In this document: positions 60,440 to 64,000 of the stretch, in pieces
How positions within the stretch are numbered: the first letter of the stretch is position 1
How the letters are laid out: the number at the start of each line of letters is the position of its first letter
Source: Metellina segmentata
Taxonomy: Eukaryota; Arthropoda; Arachnida; Araneae; Tetragnathidae
Length of the DNA stretch: 64,000 bases
Assembly: GCA_947359465.1 (NCBI GenBank)
Contig: OX375872.1
Coordinates: forward strand, 84,624,931-84,688,930
Direction of reading: 5' to 3'
The notes under the pieces: generated by a model
Told to the model about the DNA's origin: nothing
Databases searched by the model: none
The model's input: only the letters and a program-made list of their open reading frames with translations
Program-made: the position numbers and the translations under genes

Positions 60440-62320
60440 GCTTATGATATGAGATTTAAAAGAGATCAAATTATATAATTCGGATTTTCGGTTAGTCACC
60501 AGAGACATCGAGTTCCGGAGCGCGACTGGAGATAAGCAAACAGGCACAAGAAAGCTAAAAAAAAGGCCTAAGCTATGACTTTCTCCGCCGTTTTTGATTT
60601 GTATGAGCGCGTTTGGACTAAAAATTGGCGCGCTCAGGGATTAGTGATGACGAAAAAAAGAAGGGAGAAACGGATCTGTGCTAGACGTTCAAGAATGGGG
60701 TGAAATATTCCATCAACAACACGCTGTAGCAGGGAGATGAAAGAAAATGGGTACTAAAGAAAATGAGTTAAATCTCTCATAACTCTCAGCTTGTGCGAGA
60801 AACTCCAAATCTTATCCTTAACAACCACACGAGGGAGCGCTGGAAAGATACTAAGACGTTTTCTACAACTAACAATCGAAATACCTCAGTGGATTCAAGT
60901 TCCTGAGCAATTATAGGTCTTCCGAAACCCTTGAATTCCACCCAATCACTATCATTGAAAATTTTGATCCAACATTTGCACTGCTTGATAGAGGATAAGG
61001 CTGTATTCATAATGTAAACATTTTTTCTTGGAAATAATAATCCTAAAATAAATTTAATCGTATCCCTTACACGAAGGTTTTGTTGGTAGAAGTCTAAGGT
61101 CTCCTAAAAACATTTAAGTGTTGCAGATTCAGAAGTATCACTCTATTTTATATCAGCTTACATTACCATTACATAATTTCGTTTCGGATATTATTGCTCA
61201 AAACCTTACTTTTACTCATAAAAGATAAATATTCGTAAAAATTTTAATGAATGAAATGAATGCCAGGCACTTTATATCAAGTCATTCAAATGTAAGCCAT
61301 GATGACATTACGTCATCTGGCTTCTCAGTACTTCAAAAAAAAATTACTCCATTACTAAAATTATTCAGTGCATCTCACGTGTCTTAGCGTTGAGCCGGCA
61401 TGGGTTGTCTACTACTATATAAAATACAGTTAGGAGAGTCATCAATATAACTATATAATAAGTGTGCACTCAAACAGTCATGCCCAGTCAGAAAACGAAA
61501 CTCAGCAACTGAAGTCTTCTTTGGAGAGTCTGGGGCAACGTTACTGGAGGAAAGAGTGTAATCCTAAGAATTTTCCTTGACAGCACTGACAAATCCTTAT
61601 TTACTATGGAAATTTAAAAAAAAACGGGTCTTACCGAGAATGATAGGTGTTTTCTGGCAAAGAAAGAGACGTATTGATTATTATCTTGATTTAAAACTCT
61701 GCCATACTTTCGACAACACTCGATTAAATAACGACGCTATACTTTATTCAGTAAACATTTGTAGTGTAGTAGTGTTATAAGCGTTTCAGAGACAGATATT
61801 TTTCTCAATTACAATGCCTGTTAATAGCTTTTCACCTATTAACCACAAAATTTCTGTATTGGTTAGTATTTTACCAACTTAGATTATAGTGACTGAAGCA
61901 AAGACATAAAATGTATATGGGTTGAGTAAAATAATTTAGGTAAACAGTATACACGAGTAGTTCATAGGTCTTTTTAACGTTTAAATCCACAGTCTCAGAT
62001 GCCATAAATACTATAATTTTTTAAACTTAATCATTTGCAGATACAAGTCAGGACAATAAAATGATCAAACTTGTAGTATGGTCCTAATTAATATTTTATA
62101 GCGAAACACATAATTCGTCTACTTCACTAAAAATTCTTTTATTGCCCCCTTCAAAAATCGCTCCGATTCATATAAATCATAATGTAAAGCCTTTCTAAAA
62201 ACTATTAGTATCCATCTTTTGTAGCATATCCGGATACTCGATTGATTTCTCCTGTCTTGGAAACAAAAAAGGCTCAAAGTGGATGACGGCCATTTTTTCT
62301 GGTTTGGCACTTCGAGCTTC
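60440..62320. other. Mostly AT-rich stretch, nothing recognisable
   Basis: No supported feature. Confidence 0.5.
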
Positions 62321-62329
62321 CAATTTTCG

Positions 62330-62680
62330 ATCGAAGCATTAGCGCATGTTCCTTTTCAGTGAACGATAACCGAATAATTAGTGGTTAATGATATAGCGTG
62401 GTATTAGCACCGCCCGTGTTTTTGTGCGTGAACCGCGCCTTCACTTCGGGCGTGGTCCTCACTTCTCCTGCCCATATCTGATGAGCTATTACATCTGCAT
62501 GGATGAATTCACCTCCAACTCCTGGACACACTTTTCCGCTTGCAGCACAAAATCTTCGACCCCTCGACTGGACGGATATCTGAGGTGCGATAGGAGAAAA
62601 TTATTTATTCGAGATTTGAATGTCTCGTTTAGCATAAGGAACTCGAGTAAAAATGTGGCCAATGACTTTTAACCTTGTAG
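62330..62680. other. GC-richer stretch, unassigned
   Basis: 82-codon plus frame (62424-62669) with no known motif. Non-repetitive. Confidence 0.25.
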
Positions 62681-62689
62681 TAACTACGC

Positions 62690-64000
62690 TGCGAATAAAT
62701 TTTAACATGAAAGCGCCTGTAAATGATTAGGAAATTAAATGTTTCCCCATGCACATATTTTATTTGACTTTGCGTGTGCGATTTAATAACAGCATTTGGA
62801 AATTAACAGGAATGATTTGCTAAATTATAAAACATTATTGTGGAAAAACTCCCTCATGTGAGAAATCTTAGCGTTCAGGTAATTTCTTGAGAAACAGGAA
62901 AGGTGAAAGACCTCGCAGTCATTATCAATGATTTTACCTCCTTTATTTTCCGTTTCTTTATAACATTATGCATAAGCTGAATTAAATAGTTGTAAGATTC
63001 TATGGTAGTATTAAGTTTTTTTCACTGTCCACTTTGTGGTTTCGTTTTTCTTATTTTAAGTGAGGATAAAGGCTTGAATTTTTTTTCAAGGTTACGGAAA
63101 TGTTAAGGAAAATTAGTCGGATGAAAGCTGAATGCAATTTGACATCCACATACCTATATCGATTTGATATCCTTTCGCACACGTGCTTTGTGGGAAAAAC
63201 ATTACAGCCTTTTACTCCTGCTGGGTATTATGATATTGTCTTTTTTTAGTTTAAAAATACGCTTTTAGTCAGCATATTTATTACAAAAGTATAAATTTAC
63301 AATCTAGCCTTCAGAAAATCAGTTTTAGACAGAGTACCTCTAGTGCTTTCCCAGAAACCGTACGGGCCCCCACTGAGTTAAATTTTTTATGGGAAAAATC
63401 AGTTAGGTCCCAGTAGTCAAATAGACATTTGGAAAGCGAAATTCCGTAACCAAGTTTCACTCAAAAAAGAAACCTGCAGGAAAAAATTCATCGGAGGAGG
63501 AGGAGTCAATTGAATTCTTGCCTCCACCCATAGCGAAAGAGAGGGGATGCCAAAGGGGACAACCTAAGCGATGCTCAGGTTTGCCAAATTCATATAGAAG
63601 GTCAAGAAAGGCCAGAGAGCGTTCGAGGCAAACAAAAATACACGTACGCATCCTGTGTTGTCGTAAGGCAGTGAGGCCAACTCATAAAGGGGAGAAGTTT
63701 TCCCTGTTGTTTGTCTAAGTGAGGCTACCGAATGTATAGATTGGTCGAAATACGGCACAGGAAGAATAGAAATGGTTGATAGAAATAGGTTCCTACACTG
63801 AGGATGGCTTAAAAGAAGAAAAAGGGATGTATCCAGAATTCCTCCTCATATTTTTCTTGTGCTTCTTTTAATTTTAAGGATTATATAGCTGTATCGTTCG
63901 TAGCATTTTTCCTAAATAATATCAAGTGGTATTTCTGTGCTAAACTTGCATTAGGTTTGCTTATTATGAACACGGTAGACGTTTTATGGGTAGAATGTAG
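62690..64000. other. AT-rich end of window, unassigned
   Basis: 63480-63720 is open on both strands with charged, low-complexity peptides. No gene or repeat recognised. Confidence 0.4.

Overview
This is a eukaryotic, AT-rich, repeat-laden window with almost no coding sequence. The one gene I can identify securely is a single 69-bp internal exon on the + strand (1909-1977). It encodes part of the zinc-knuckle/DNA-binding domain of a COE-family transcription factor (EBF in vertebrates, collier/knot in flies). It has a good 3' splice acceptor, a consensus GTGAGT donor and one open frame. I found no neighbouring EBF exon, so the rest of the window is best read as very long introns of this gene: the end of one intron (1-1908) and at least 62 kb of the next (1978-64000). 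That reading is inference. The organism looks like a large-genome arthropod, possibly an arachnid. The basis is a COE exon in a long-intron gene, abundant tRNA-derived SINEs, and Tc1-, Ginger- and piggyBac-type DNA transposon remnants. The species cannot be fixed from the sequence alone.

Layout. Short stretches richer in G+C, without recognisable protein, alternate with long AT-rich stretches. The clearest are near 2.1-3.0, 10.7-11.4, 13.1-13.6, 18.4-19.0, 20.2-20.5, 22.6-23.1, 24.9-25.3, 27.2-28.2, 42.6-43.1, 50.3-51.0, 57.1-58.1 and 59.6-60.1 kb. They could be intronic regulatory elements. One near-perfect EBF-type palindrome (55935-55946) suggests possible autoregulation.

The remainder is repeats. 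(1) A piggyBac-like MITE family: TTAA target sites, CCCTCCTGGTGG termini, and an interior of regularly spaced palindromes GACGAGATATCTCGTC. It has about eleven copies or fragments, one expanded into a five-palindrome array at 54.8-55.1 kb. (2) Two tRNA-derived SINE families (here SINE1 and SINE2), plus a possible third. Two copies have readable target-site duplications. (3) A 1,039-bp degenerate Ginger-like element with a TATA duplication, inserted inside a SINE2 copy. (4) A Tc1/mariner (DD34E-type) transposase pseudogene at 31.7-32.6 kb. (5) Many minisatellites, segmental tandem duplications and microsatellites.

Almost all open reading frames in the window are chance frames, tandem-repeat translations or repeat-derived. 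I have not promoted them to genes.
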